A stretch of 33,896 nt of DNA from an uncultured Bacteroidota bacterium (GTDB taxonomy: Bacteria; Bacteroidota; Bacteroidia; Chitinophagales; Saprospiraceae). Location of the stretch: contig CALMBD010000057.1 in the NCBI GenBank assembly GCA_937861115.1, positions 1 to 33,896 of the forward strand, written 5' to 3'. Each line of letters starts with the position of its first letter. Position 1 is the stretch's first letter. The position numbers and the translations under genes were made by a program. The notes under the pieces are model-generated. The model saw nothing but the letters and a program-made list of their open reading frames with translations, made no database searches and had not been told where the DNA came from. This document shows positions 6,214-14,845 of this stretch, in pieces.

Positions 6214-7824
6214 TCACAACACCGAAAACTCCACAAACGGCAAATGATCCGGATAATCTGTCGTAAAGTGCAATCCCCGGCTTTCGCGGCGGTGTGAAGC
6301 GGAACGGGTGATCAGGTAGGCCAGGGTGATCAGGTTGCGCAGTTCCATGAGTTGGGGGCTGACAACGGTGGTTTTGTACAGATCTTCTGTTTCCTGGTAG
6401 AGCAAAAACAGTCGGTCAAGCGCGCGTTTGAGGCGTATGTTGGAACGCACAATACCGACGTAATACGACATGATATCCTTCAACTCCTTGATGCTTTGGG
6501 TGATCAGGACCATTTCTTTGGGGTCGGTGGTGCCTTCTGCATTCCAGTCGGGTATACCTTCCTGGATATCCCATCCCTCCATCTTGTCGCGGATATCGAG
6601 AAAAATACGGTGGGCAAATACCATGGCTTCCAAAAGGGAATTGGAAGCCAACCGGTTGGCGCCATGCAGTCCGGTGGAGGAACACTCACCCGCCGCATAA
6701 AGCCGGTGAATACTGCTTCGTCCATGTTCGTCTACCATGATGCCGCCACACATATAGTGGCAGGCCGGTACCACGGGGATCATGTCCTTCATCGGATCAA
6801 TGCCCACGCTGAGGCATTTATCATAGATGGTGGGGAAATGCGCGGTAAATCCCTCTTTATCGAGGTGCCGGCAGTCGAGGTACATGCAATCGGTACCCCG
6901 TTTTTTCATTTCAGAGTCGATAGCCCTTGCTACAATATCGCGAGGCGCCAGTGAGAGGCGCGGATCGTAGTGTTGCATGAACTCCTCTCCTTCGGCTGTT
7001 TTTAAAATGCCGCCAAAACCGCGTACGGCTTCCGAAACCAGAAAAGAGGGGTTATCTCCGGCGGGGTTGTACAGCGATGTCGGGTGAAATTGCATGAACT
7101 CCATGTTTTCCACACGGCCCTTGGCGCGGTAGGTCATCGCCACGCCATCGCCGGTAGCGATCACGGGATTGGTCGTTGATTTGTACACCTGCCCTCCTCC
7201 TCCGGTACACAAAATGGTGACGCGGGACAGCAGGGTATCTATTTCTCCGTTTTCCTTGTTGAGGGCATAGCAGCCATAGCATTCTATGTCGGGTGTCACG
7301 CGGATAACCATGCGCCCCAGGTGGTGTTGCGTAATGAGGTCAAGCGCAAAATAGTGCTCCAGTACTTTGATATTGGGATACCTGGCGGCCTCATCCATGA
7401 GCGTGCGCTGCATTTCCCAGCCGGTAAGGTCTTTGTAATGCAGGATGCGGTGTTCGGAGTGACCGCCCTCGCGGGCAAGGTCATATTCGGGAGAATCTTT
7501 TTCCTTATCGAAACGGGCGCCCCAGTCGATGATCTCGCGCACCCGCTCGGGACCTTCTTCGATTACAATACGAACAATGTCTTCTTTGCACAAACCATCA
7601 CCCGCATCGAGGGTATCAGCGATGTGTTTTTCAAATGTATCCTGCTCTTCGTTCCACACCGCAGCCACACCGCCCTGTGCATAGCGGGTATTGCTCTCGC
7701 CTTCCACGGTTTTGGTCAATACGAGTATCTGGCGGTCGGGAAATTGCTTTGCTGCTTTAATTGAAAAAGTCAACCCGGCGATACCGGAGCCTAAAACGAG
7801 AATATCGGTTTTAATGCGCGTCAT
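6214..7824 (-). CDS. nadB: L-aspartate oxidase
   Basis: A 536-residue flavoenzyme that oxidises L-aspartate to iminoaspartate, the first step of de novo NAD synthesis; NadA would use the product. The FAD dinucleotide fold is at the N-terminus (ILVLGSGIAGLTFSI). Family motifs follow in order: TRYAQGGVAAVW, EGGHSEHRILHYKD, ENMEFMQFHPTSLY, VSEAVRGFGGIL, RDIVARAID, HYMCGGIMVDEHGR and AAGECSSTGLHGANRLASNSLLEA. The helical C-terminal domain is complete. The ATG at 7824 (MTRIKTDILVLGSG) is preferred over the in-frame start at 7848. nadA and nadC are not in the window. It follows the outer-membrane barrel gene by 48 nt on the same strand and may be read with it. Confidence 0.93.
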   Translation of the reverse strand: MTRIKTDILVLGSGIAGLTFSIKAAKQFPDRQILVLTKTVEGESNTRYAQGGVAAVWNEEQDTFEKHIADTLDAGDGLCKEDIVRIVIEEGPERVREIIDWGARFDKEKDSPEYDLAREGGHSEHRILHYKDLTGWEMQRTLMDEAARYPNIKVLEHYFALDLITQHHLGRMVIRVTPDIECYGCYALNKENGEIDTLLSRVTILCTGGGGQVYKSTTNPVIATGDGVAMTYRAKGRVENMEFMQFHPTSLYNPAGDNPSFLVSEAVRGFGGILKTAEGEEFMQHYDPRLSLAPRDIVARAIDSEMKKRGTDCMYLDCRHLDKEGFTAHFPTIYDKCLSVGIDPMKDMIPVVPACHYMCGGIMVDEHGRSSIHRLYAAGECSSTGLHGANRLASNSLLEAMVFAHRIFLDIRDKMEGWDIQEGIPDWNAEGTTDPKEMVLITQSIKELKDIMSYYVGIVRSNIRLKRALDRLFLLYQETEDLYKTTVVSPQLMELRNLITLAYLITRSASHRRESRGLHFTTDYPDHLPFVEFSVL

Positions 7825-7872
7825 AGTGCAGGTATCTGGCGTAAACAATGCTTTTCGCTACAGGAGGCTTGA

Positions 7873-8490
7873 TTAATTGATAAACATATAAGCCCCGGTT
7901 AGGGTTATGCCCCAGTTTCGCGGGTCGAAATCAGCCGTTTTATTCTTGTCCAGGAAAGAAGTCAGGCTTTGCTGAAAGCGGACGTGCATCCCGATATTAC
8001 CAAGGTCGATACCTGTACCAAAGTGAAACCCGAATTCCGTTTTTTTGAGTACATCGTCAACCAGATCAATTTTTTCGCCATTCAGTTTGAAGGAATTACT
8101 CAGGAGGTAGGCACCCTGAACCCCGGCGTGCAAATCGAATATACCCATAAACTCAAAATCGAGCGATATGGGCACTTCAATATAATTCAGGCTATACCGA
8201 CCCTTGTTTTCCTGCCCCTGAACGGTTTCTTTGAGGGTTGCCCCTTTCATGTTAAACAGCAGTTCCGGTCGGATGGATGCCTTGTGTGAAAGCGGTATTT
8301 TCATAAAAGCGCCGGCTACCAGCCCGAGTTTACCCTTGTCTTTTTCGAAATCGCCCAGCTGGTTCATATTGGCAAAAGCCATACCGCCGGTCAGTCCCCA
8401 CTTGAATTCTCCGTAATTGGATTGGGCATCAGCAAACAATACACTTGCTGCAACCAACATGATTGCGGCCAGAATCTTACATGTTTTCAT
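7873..8490 (-). CDS. Small outer-membrane beta-barrel protein (porin-family type)
   Basis: A 205-residue exported protein with signal peptide MKTCKILAAIMLVAASVLFADAQ. The mature part has alternating hydrophobic/polar strands with turns, such as FKWGLTGGMAFANM, GLVAGAFMKIPL, IRPELLFNMKG, YIEVPISLDFEF, GVQGAYLLS, FGFHFGTGIDLGNIGMHVRFQ and NWGITLTGAYMFIN. It ends in an aromatic-hydrophobic strand as expected for BamA-dependent insertion. The pattern fits the OMP_b-brl_2 / PorT-like barrels common in Bacteroidota, probably eight strands. No specific ligand or function can be inferred. It starts 30 nt after the rluB-like gene and precedes nadB. Confidence 0.75.
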   Translation of the reverse strand: MKTCKILAAIMLVAASVLFADAQSNYGEFKWGLTGGMAFANMNQLGDFEKDKGKLGLVAGAFMKIPLSHKASIRPELLFNMKGATLKETVQGQENKGRYSLNYIEVPISLDFEFMGIFDLHAGVQGAYLLSNSFKLNGEKIDLVDDVLKKTEFGFHFGTGIDLGNIGMHVRFQQSLTSFLDKNKTADFDPRNWGITLTGAYMFIN

Positions 8491-8520
8491 GATCGGTATA
8501 TTTTTGATGAAAGATTCAGT

Positions 8521-9891
8521 TCATCCTTCGTCTTCCGTATCGGCAGCGTCTTCCTCAGGGGCATTTTTACTGCCGGTAGAGGGGTGGCCGGTGAAGTGCT
8601 TCAGCATGATGATCTCGCGTTGTGTCAGTTCCCGGAATGCACCGCGCGGAAGTTCTCTTTTTGTCAATCCGGCAAAATAAAAGCGGTCAAGTTTGAACAC
8701 TTCATATCCGAGTGTTTCAAACAGGCGACGCACCACCCGGTTGCGGCCGGAGGTAATCTCCAGTTCCACGATATCGCGCTCCGGATGATCTTCAGAAAAG
8801 CGAATCCAGTTCACCTCCATCAGCCCGTCTTCGAGTTCTACGCCGCGCTCAATATGCTCCAGGTCGGCCTGGGTCAGCGGTCTGCGCAGACCGACACGAT
8901 ACTGCTTTTGAATATTGTGACTGGGGTGCGAAAGCTTTTGCGCCAGGTCGCCGTCATTGGTAATCAGGAGCAAACCTGTCGTATCGCGGTCAAGACGGCC
9001 TACAGGATACAGGCGTTCGGGAAAATGCGGATCTACGATATCAATTACAGTTGGTCTGCCACGGTCGTCGTCGGTTGTAGTGATCACATTTTTGGGTTTG
9101 TTGATCAGCACATATACCATACGCTCCTGTATTTGTACGGGTTTCCCTTCGCAGGTGACGATGTCGCCTTTTTCGATACGATAGTACGGTTCTTTTTTCA
9201 CTTCACCGTTTACGGTCACCTGGCCCTGCTCGATAAACTCGACAGCTTTGCGGCGTGATGACACACCGCAGTGCGCCAGGTATTTATTCAGGGGCATGCC
9301 CTCTCCGGAAGGCAATCCGGGTTTGGGTTTGCGTTCAATAACAAAATCGTCCTTCTTGCGGAATGGTTTTTTACCAAATGGCTTTTTTCCGAAACCGCCA
9401 CCACCTTTGTTGTAGGGCTTTCGGTCATAACCGCCGCCACCGCCCTGATTTCGATCCTGCCAGGGCTTGCGTTCACCTTCGCCGCGATCCTGATAACGCG
9501 GCCGGTCGGGGTCGTAAGGGCGTTTTTGAAATCCACCGCCGCCGCTCTGATTTCGATCCTGCCAGGGTTTGCGTTCACCTTGATTTCGATCCTGCCAGGG
9601 CTTGCGCTCCCCTTCATTGCGGTCTTGCCAGGGTTTGCGTTCACCTTGATTTCGATCTTGCCAGGGTTTACGCTCGCCTTCGTTACGGTCTTGCCAGGGT
9701 TTGCGTTCACCTTGATTTCGGTCTTGCCAGGGTTTACGCTCCCCTTCATTGCGGTCTTGCCAGGGTTTGCGTTCGGATTTTTCATCCTGGTTTTCTGATT
9801 CGTCATCGGGGCGGTAGGTTTTCGGTCGCTCTTTCAGCGAGAAACCCGAGTCCGGTTTGGAAATACGCGGACGGCGTTTTTTTTCTTCCAT
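8521..9891 (-). CDS. rluB: RluB/RsuA-family rRNA pseudouridine synthase with repetitive N-terminal extension
   Basis: A 456-residue protein. The enzyme half (about 198-430) has an S4 RNA-binding domain (MPLNKYLAHCGVSSRRKAVE, then VTVNGEV) and a pseudouridine synthase domain. The latter shows the catalytic GRLDRDTTGLLLITNDGDLA segment with Asp301, plus KQYRVGLRRPL and TSGRNRVVRRLFETLGYEV, as in the RsuA/RluB/RluE/RluF branch that modifies 16S or 23S rRNA. Ahead of it, residues 1-197 are basic and disordered: seven tandem ERKPWQDRN[EQ]G units (40-116), an eighth copy at 140-150, then Gly-rich and KKPF-rich stretches. The tail is acidic (APEEDAADTEDEG). Such an extension probably contacts RNA non-specifically and resembles the disordered arms of Bacteroidota RNA-binding proteins. 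The exact target uridine cannot be told from sequence. Confidence 0.9.
   Translation of the reverse strand: MEEKKRRPRISKPDSGFSLKERPKTYRPDDESENQDEKSERKPWQDRNEGERKPWQDRNQGERKPWQDRNEGERKPWQDRNQGERKPWQDRNEGERKPWQDRNQGERKPWQDRNQSGGGGFQKRPYDPDRPRYQDRGEGERKPWQDRNQGGGGGYDRKPYNKGGGGFGKKPFGKKPFRKKDDFVIERKPKPGLPSGEGMPLNKYLAHCGVSSRRKAVEFIEQGQVTVNGEVKKEPYYRIEKGDIVTCEGKPVQIQERMVYVLINKPKNVITTTDDDRGRPTVIDIVDPHFPERLYPVGRLDRDTTGLLLITNDGDLAQKLSHPSHNIQKQYRVGLRRPLTQADLEHIERGVELEDGLMEVNWIRFSEDHPERDIVELEITSGRNRVVRRLFETLGYEVFKLDRFYFAGLTKRELPRGAFRELTQREIIMLKHFTGHPSTGSKNAPEEDAADTEDEG
9544..9774 (-). repeat. Seven tandem 33-bp coding repeats in the rluB-like gene
   Basis: Seven 11-codon units ERKPWQDRN[EQ]G run without interruption, with E and Q alternating in the first six, so the higher-order period is 66 bp. 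DNA identity between units is high, unlike the hexad repeat at 4431-4844, pointing to recent expansion and possible copy-number slippage. Confidence 0.9.
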
Positions 9892-10024
9892 TATAGGCGG
9901 TAATTAAAAGTGTTTGGTAGTCTTGCGAATTGCAAAGTTCATGCTTTTACTTATTAAAGGCATTTTTGCTGCGCTTTATTTTAATCTTAAGTCCGGTTTT
10001 GGTAAAAAATCGAGTAAAACAGGA

Positions 10025-10066
10025 GGCGCAACCTCCCGGGTGATTTACACTTTGGAAGGTTGCGCC
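10025..10066 (-). terminator. Probable terminator hairpin downstream of the adhesin gene
   Basis: The arms GGCGCAACCT (10025-10034) and AGGTTGCGCC (10057-10066) are perfect inverts. On the minus-strand RNA the stem extends to 13 bp through one G-U pair, whereas the plus-strand RNA would have a mismatch there, so the minus orientation is favoured. It lies about 68 nt past the adhesin stop and is followed by a short TGTTTTA stretch. Confidence 0.5.
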
Positions 10067-10133
10067 CGAAAAATTAAAACCCGGTTCTGTTTATTACTCC
10101 GATGTTATAACGACGATCTGTCGATTTTTAACA

Positions 10134-13100
10134 TCAATTGCTTTTTACCCATTTTACCATATGCTGGATGCCTTCGCGGGTCAGAATCCTTAGGAAATAG
10201 ATACCTTCAGGTAGTTGATCAACGGAAATTTCATCCGAAAGTTCATTGGCGTCAATATGCTGTACCATTCGACCCTGCGGGGTGAAAATCTGTGCTGACA
10301 CCGGAGATAACCCGCTCATTTCCAATCGAATGGATGTTTGTGCCGGATTGGGCCATAAGCGCACTTGAACGGCTTGTCCCGGTTCATTCGTACCCACAGT
10401 ATTGCCGATCGTCACTGGCGCCAGCATGACGGAACAACCGTTTGCATCTATTATGGTGAGGGTGTAAACGCCGGCATTCAGCCCGGTGAGGTCTTCTTCA
10501 TTTGAGAAGAAGATGCCATTTTTTCTCCAGATGATCGAATATGGCGCTGCACCACCTACAGGTGTAATGCTGATGCTGCCGGTACCGAGACCGTTCGAAT
10601 CATTGACGATTCCATTGACCAACACGTCTGGTAAGGGGAAAACTGTCACGGTAAAGGAGCATTGTGCGGTATTGCCCAGGGCATCTGTCACCTGGAATAC
10701 CTGGGTTGTCACACCATCGTTGAAGGGTGATCCACTGGGTAAGCCACTGATCAACACAGGCTGTATACCGTTCAGACTGCAATTGTCGGAAATGACGGGC
10801 GCCGGATAATTCACCACATCTGCACCGCAAAAACTGATGCCGCCCGGACAGGCAATCTGAGGAGGAATATTGTCCGTAGCAATAATGGAAACAGCGCTAT
10901 TGGCAATACAGCCGTTGGCATCTGTAACGGTAACGCTGTAAGTAGCCACTCCGAGGTTTGATATGGTAGCCGTCGTATCTCCATTGCTCCACAAGTAATC
11001 AAATGGCAGTGTTCCACCTTCGAGCGTAACGGTGGCTTGTCCGGTAGTTTCGTTCAGGCAAACAACATTTTCCGAAGAAATACTGGCTATCGGCGCGCAA
11101 TTGAATGCGTTCACAATTACACTTTGAACACTGGTGCAGCCATTGGTGTCTGTGACGGTGACGCTGTAGGTTCCGGGCATGAGTCCCGAAATCGACTGAC
11201 TGGTGGCATTATTGCTCCAAAGATAAGTATAGGGAGATGTGCCGCCAGAGGGTTGGGCGCTTGCCGTGCCGTCATTGGCACCGAGCGCCGTTTCTGCGGT
11301 ACTGGTTGCGTTGGCGGCCAATACGGGAGGCTGGCTGATACTGATGCTGAGTGATGCCGGGCAATTATTCGCATCCAGAATCTGCACGCTGTATATGCCT
11401 GGCGCCAGTCCGGAAACCATTTGTGTTGTATCGCCATTCGACCATAGGTATGTTACCGGATCCACCGCTCCCATTAAACTTACCATTGCCGAACCATTGT
11501 TGGCGCCGTTGCAGGTAACATTATTGGCGCTAATACTTGCCGTAAGTGCACAATTGAAACTGTTGACTGTGACGGTTTGCACTGCAGTACAGTTGTTCAT
11601 ATCCGTAACGGTTACGGTATAGTTGCCGGGCGCCAGTCCGGAAATACTTGCTGTTATGGCATTATTGCTCCACAGGTAGGAATATCCGGGTGTACCACCG
11701 GTCGGCGCAGCGGTTGCCGTACCGTCGTTGGCGCCGAGTGCGGTTTCAGCGCTTGCGGTGGCATTTGCAACGAGCAGGGCTGGTTGACTGACCGTTGCGG
11801 TTGCCGTAGCGGAACAATTTTCGGCGTCGGTAACGGTTACGATATAGATTCCTGCGGCAAGGCCGGAAATGGTAGCAGTATTTCCGTTGTTGCTCCACAG
11901 ATAAGTATAACTTCCGTTGCCGCCACCCGGTGTTGCGGTAGCCGAGCCATTAGAGCCGCCATTGCAACTTACCTGCACGGATGAGGCCGATGCGGTCACA
12001 ACGGGTGTCTGGTTGACTGTTGCATTTGCCGTTGCAGTACATCCGTTTGCCGAGTTGCTGATCAACAAATTATATGTACCGGAAGCATTCACCACAGGAG
12101 TCAGGGAATTGGCGCCGGATACAATGTTACCATTTGCCGTGGTCCAGAGATATGTGAAATTGGGGCCTTGCGACGAACCGGAAGCATTAATTTGTATAGT
12201 AGCATTGTTGCAGTTCAGATTTCCCGGAGTGGCAATACTGGCTACAGGCGGTGTTGTATTCTGAACCACAGATGCGGTAGCTGTAGAGGTGCAACCGTTT
12301 GTTGTTGAAGTAACCGTAAGAACGTAGTTGCCGGGCGCGGTCACGGTCGGATTCTGCTGGCTGGAGGAAAAGTTGTTCGGTCCGGTCCATGCATATGTTA
12401 CGTTGGGTGCGCCGGCCGATCCGCCGTTAAGTTGAATACTGGAAACAACACAAGTCAAAGAACCACTGGCTGAAGCGGTCGCTCCGGGTGCATTTATGTT
12501 CTGTTGGACCGTTGCTGTGGCACTGTTGGTGCAACCATTGGCGGCCGTTATCACTACCGTATAATTGCCGGGTACGCTTACTGTCGGATTTTGAAGGGTA
12601 GATACAAAATTGTTGGGTCCTGTCCAGGAAAAGGTTCCCCCGACAGGATTGACGGTGGTATTGATTTGAATGCTGTTTACAGTACAGGTCAATTGACCGC
12701 TTGGGGTTGCTGCAATACTGGGCGGTACACTGTTTTGCGTTACCGTTGCAGAAGCGGTATTGGTACAGTTATTTGCAGGATTAGTGACAGTTACGGTATA
12801 AGTACCTGCCACACTTACCGTCGGATTTTGCAGGTTGGATGAAAAGCCTCCCGGTCCGCTCCATATATATGTAACACCCGGCGTATTGGACATGGCTGTC
12901 AACATAACCGACTGAACGGTACAGGTCAGGGCGCCCCCGTTGGCTGTTATATCGGGCGGTGAAATATTGCTGGATACGGTCGTGGAAGCTGTAGCCGTAC
13001 AACCGTTTGTTGAGTTGGTCACTTGGAGGGTATAGGTGCCTGCTGCATTGACAACCGGCATGAGTGTATTGGCTCCGGACACAATATTCCCATTTGCAGT

Positions 13101-14234
13101 CGTCCAGATGTAGGAAAAGTTGGGACCGGAAGAAGAGCCCGAACCGTTCAGGGTTACTTGCGGTTGCGCGCAGGTCAGGACGCCAACCGGACCCGCATTA
13201 GCAGTTGGCTGGACTGCGTTAATACCAATATTAAAGGTAGCCACCTTTGTGCAACCATTATTGTCGGTAACAGTAAGGGAGTGTGTTCCTGCCGAAGTGT
13301 ACACCGCAGGGTTGCCGGTAGCACCGTTCGACCAGTCATATATGTACGAAGGCGTACCCCCGGAAACTGTTGCGGTTACGTTTACGGATTGCTGTAAACA
13401 CGTCAGTAAGCCGGAGGGTGTAGCTGTTGCATTCAGTATGGGGGGCTGGGTGATGGCGGCGGTAGCAGTGGCAGTACCTGATCCACTTGAACCGGTTACA
13501 GTTACGGTATAAGTGCCTGCAACAAGGTTAACGGCAGTTTGACCCGTTTGTCCATTGCTCCATTGATAGAGGTATGGTGGCAAACCACCGGAAGCCTCTA
13601 CTGTTGCACTTCCGGTATTGCCCCCGAAACAGGATACATTATTTGTGCTGATGATAGACGCCACAACGGGTGGAGGACCGCTAAAATCAAAGGTTTGGGA
13701 AAAGGCGATCGGAAAATCGCCGGTGTCCATGTTATTGTTATTGGTGAAGTTTCCAATAAAATAGAATTTGATGATGTTGCCACTGGCATTGGCAGGAGAA
13801 GTCCAGTTGAAGTTCCAGGAGACCGGACCTCCGCCTACAAAGGTTTTTCCGTTCCGGTGTTCGATATATTCCCGGCCGTTTAAAAACTCTGTCCCGGCTT
13901 GAGCGTTCACGGCTGCCAGGTTACCGGCATTTTGGTTGCTGCCGTTCACGGCAACCAATTGAAAACCGCCCTTAACAGGAGAACCTGCTGTTGGTGTCAT
14001 GGTGAGCACCATTGGGTAAGTGGTGTTGGGTTCAATGGTGGAAGGCAGACCACTGATTTCGACAATGCCATCGAAGCCACCCGGATTGGCGCCACCATGA
14101 CAATTGTTGCAATGTCCATCGAAGGGAGCACCGGTATTGCCGTTTGGTGGGTTGGCATTGTTGCCCAACCAGACAAGTACACCAAGGAGTAAACCAGCAA
14201 AAGGCAACAAGCGGGAGTTGCGGATTGTAATCAT
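10134..14234 (-). CDS. Giant T9SS-secreted adhesin with SprB-like repeats
   Basis: A 1366-residue surface protein. An N-terminal hydrophobic segment (1-25) is followed by an NTGAPFDGHCNNCHGG motif and a beta domain to about 186, as in the choice-of-anchor V / reelin-like N-termini of Bacteroidota; CNNCH has the form of a c-type heme site. Next come an SprB-like repeat (about 195-245), about seven Ig/PKD-like repeats (about 265-740; TYTVTVTNxxNGCT type), four to five SprB-like repeats (750-1110; NVSCxGxNNGSA, YLWSNGxTT, GLAPGxYxVTVTDxNxC), a HYR domain (about 1122-1200; IPPQIACP, VISDNCS, QVTDALGN) and one more SprB-like unit. The C-terminus (about 1292-1366; LWPNPAQTSIRLEM, LPEGIYFLRI, HMVKWVK) is a type A T9SS sorting domain. 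Adhesion or gliding roles are inferred from SprB. It is monocistronic. Confidence 0.88.
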   Translation of the reverse strand: MITIRNSRLLPFAGLLLGVLVWLGNNANPPNGNTGAPFDGHCNNCHGGANPGGFDGIVEISGLPSTIEPNTTYPMVLTMTPTAGSPVKGGFQLVAVNGSNQNAGNLAAVNAQAGTEFLNGREYIEHRNGKTFVGGGPVSWNFNWTSPANASGNIIKFYFIGNFTNNNNMDTGDFPIAFSQTFDFSGPPPVVASIISTNNVSCFGGNTGSATVEASGGLPPYLYQWSNGQTGQTAVNLVAGTYTVTVTGSSGSGTATATAAITQPPILNATATPSGLLTCLQQSVNVTATVSGGTPSYIYDWSNGATGNPAVYTSAGTHSLTVTDNNGCTKVATFNIGINAVQPTANAGPVGVLTCAQPQVTLNGSGSSSGPNFSYIWTTANGNIVSGANTLMPVVNAAGTYTLQVTNSTNGCTATASTTVSSNISPPDITANGGALTCTVQSVMLTAMSNTPGVTYIWSGPGGFSSNLQNPTVSVAGTYTVTVTNPANNCTNTASATVTQNSVPPSIAATPSGQLTCTVNSIQINTTVNPVGGTFSWTGPNNFVSTLQNPTVSVPGNYTVVITAANGCTNSATATVQQNINAPGATASASGSLTCVVSSIQLNGGSAGAPNVTYAWTGPNNFSSSQQNPTVTAPGNYVLTVTSTTNGCTSTATASVVQNTTPPVASIATPGNLNCNNATIQINASGSSQGPNFTYLWTTANGNIVSGANSLTPVVNASGTYNLLISNSANGCTATANATVNQTPVVTASASSVQVSCNGGSNGSATATPGGGNGSYTYLWSNNGNTATISGLAAGIYIVTVTDAENCSATATATVSQPALLVANATASAETALGANDGTATAAPTGGTPGYSYLWSNNAITASISGLAPGNYTVTVTDMNNCTAVQTVTVNSFNCALTASISANNVTCNGANNGSAMVSLMGAVDPVTYLWSNGDTTQMVSGLAPGIYSVQILDANNCPASLSISISQPPVLAANATSTAETALGANDGTASAQPSGGTSPYTYLWSNNATSQSISGLMPGTYSVTVTDTNGCTSVQSVIVNAFNCAPIASISSENVVCLNETTGQATVTLEGGTLPFDYLWSNGDTTATISNLGVATYSVTVTDANGCIANSAVSIIATDNIPPQIACPGGISFCGADVVNYPAPVISDNCSLNGIQPVLISGLPSGSPFNDGVTTQVFQVTDALGNTAQCSFTVTVFPLPDVLVNGIVNDSNGLGTGSISITPVGGAAPYSIIWRKNGIFFSNEEDLTGLNAGVYTLTIIDANGCSVMLAPVTIGNTVGTNEPGQAVQVRLWPNPAQTSIRLEMSGLSPVSAQIFTPQGRMVQHIDANELSDEISVDQLPEGIYFLRILTREGIQHMVKWVKSN
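11097..11315 (-). repeat. Duplicated adhesin segment, copy B
   Basis: This encodes residues 974-1046 (ANATSTAETALGANDGTA to AFNC), closely matching residues 823-895 encoded at 11550-11768. The offset is exactly 151 residues, which equals one pair of SprB-like modules, so a two-module block was duplicated. Confidence 0.75.
11550..11768 (-). repeat. Duplicated adhesin segment, copy A
   Basis: This encodes residues 823-895 (ANATASAETALGANDGTA to SFNC). It is the partner of the segment at 11097-11315; the proteins are alike along the whole length with no gaps. Confidence 0.75.
12024..12182 (-). repeat. Second duplicated adhesin segment, distal copy
   Basis: Residues 685-737 contain WTTANGNIVSGANSLTPVVN and repeat residues 365-417 (encoded at 12984-13142) almost without change, 320 residues apart. 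Confidence 0.7.
12984..13142 (-). repeat. Second duplicated adhesin segment, proximal copy
   Basis: Residues 365-417 contain WTTANGNIVSGANTLMPVVN, the partner of the copy at 12024-12182. The intervening Ig-like modules are more diverged, which suggests gene conversion or a later copy event. Confidence 0.7.
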
Positions 14235-14283
14235 GAGGATTTGTTGTATTAATCGTTATTGTTGATAAACTGAATATCGCTAT

Positions 14284-14291
14284 CAAAGGTA
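14284..14291 (-). promoter_or_regulatory. -7-like element before the adhesin gene
   Basis: On the minus strand TACCTTTG matches TAnnTTTG, 49 nt before the adhesin ATG at 14234. No -33 TTG is seen at 19-21 nt. Confidence 0.4.
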
Positions 14292-14414
14292 GCAGACATT
14301 ATTTCAGCGCCTTAAAAATTGATACCCAAGGAATGTTTGTTTTTGGCGAACCGGAAATTTTTTATGGTTGAGTCGGGAAATTATCCTGCTCAGCCGGGAT
14401 TTCGCCAAATTCCC

Positions 14415-14446
14415 TTTGCCGGGTTCAGTAAAACAGGCTACCTTAG
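14415..14446 (+). promoter_or_regulatory. Possible promoter of the small envelope-gene cluster
   Basis: TTTG (14415-14418), 20 nt, then TACCTTAG (14439-14446) is one base from the -7 consensus. It sits 36 nt before the start at 14483 and about 150 nt from the divergent adhesin promoter. The rest of the 14235-14482 gap shows nothing else. Confidence 0.35.
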
Positions 14447-14482
14447 CATGGCATTCCCGTATACCGTACCGGGCTACACATT

Positions 14483-14845
14483 ATGCCAGAAGATCAACAT
14501 CAGGAACTTACCTTCGATGACCTGCTCAAGAAAGTTTTGGAGCACCTCGAAACGCGCTGGGAGTACTTTTCACTGACGGCCACCGAAAAGATTTCGGTAG
14601 CAGCATCTATGTTTGCCGGGTTAATGGTCGTGTGCCTGTTTGCGCTGATCGTTATGTTTTTTCTTAGCATTGGGTTGGCGTTCTGGATTGGTGATGTAAT
14701 AGACAACCGTGCCGGTGGTTTTGCCATTGCGGGCCTTATTTTTATTCCGCTTGGTATTGGTGTATTTTACTGGATACGACCTTTTATCCGGGAGAAGGTC
14801 ATTCAATCAATTCTTGAAGATGACGATACTGAAAACCAGGGCTGA
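14483..14845 (+). CDS. Small inner-membrane protein, phage-holin/holin-X-like (DUF1469 type)
   Basis: A 120-residue protein with a charged N-terminal helix (about 8-35, TFDDLLKKVLEHLETRWEYF) and two membrane helices (about 43-70 and 78-100) separated by a short polar loop with DNRAG. A charged tail (IREKVIQSILEDDDTENQG) follows. This layout fits the holin-X / DUF1469 proteins, often found in Bacteroidota next to YtxH-like genes, as here. Despite the name these are chromosomal envelope proteins, and no phage genes are nearby. It is the first of three genes in one direction; its end overlaps the next start by 26 nt. Confidence 0.65.
   Translation: MPEDQHQELTFDDLLKKVLEHLETRWEYFSLTATEKISVAASMFAGLMVVCLFALIVMFFLSIGLAFWIGDVIDNRAGGFAIAGLIFIPLGIGVFYWIRPFIREKVIQSILEDDDTENQG

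Noticed and set aside
8422-9258. Long plus-strand open frame (278 codons) opposite the rluB-like gene
   Set aside because: The minus strand encodes clear S4 and pseudouridine synthase motifs across this stretch; the plus frame shows no domain, and is a shadow of it.
9544-9774. Regular 33-bp repeats resembling a small CRISPR array
   Set aside because: The repeats are contiguous without unique spacers, stay in frame with the rluB-like gene and encode a consistent 11-residue unit; no cas genes are nearby.
9271-9798. Plus-strand open frame with repeated hydrophobic segments, resembling a membrane protein
   Set aside because: It is the reverse complement of the ERKPWQDRN repeats; hydrophobicity is a by-product of the antisense codons.
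10025-10066. Inverted repeat as a possible transposon end
   Set aside because: It is a single hairpin just past the adhesin stop, without a transposase gene or target duplication; a terminator explains it better.
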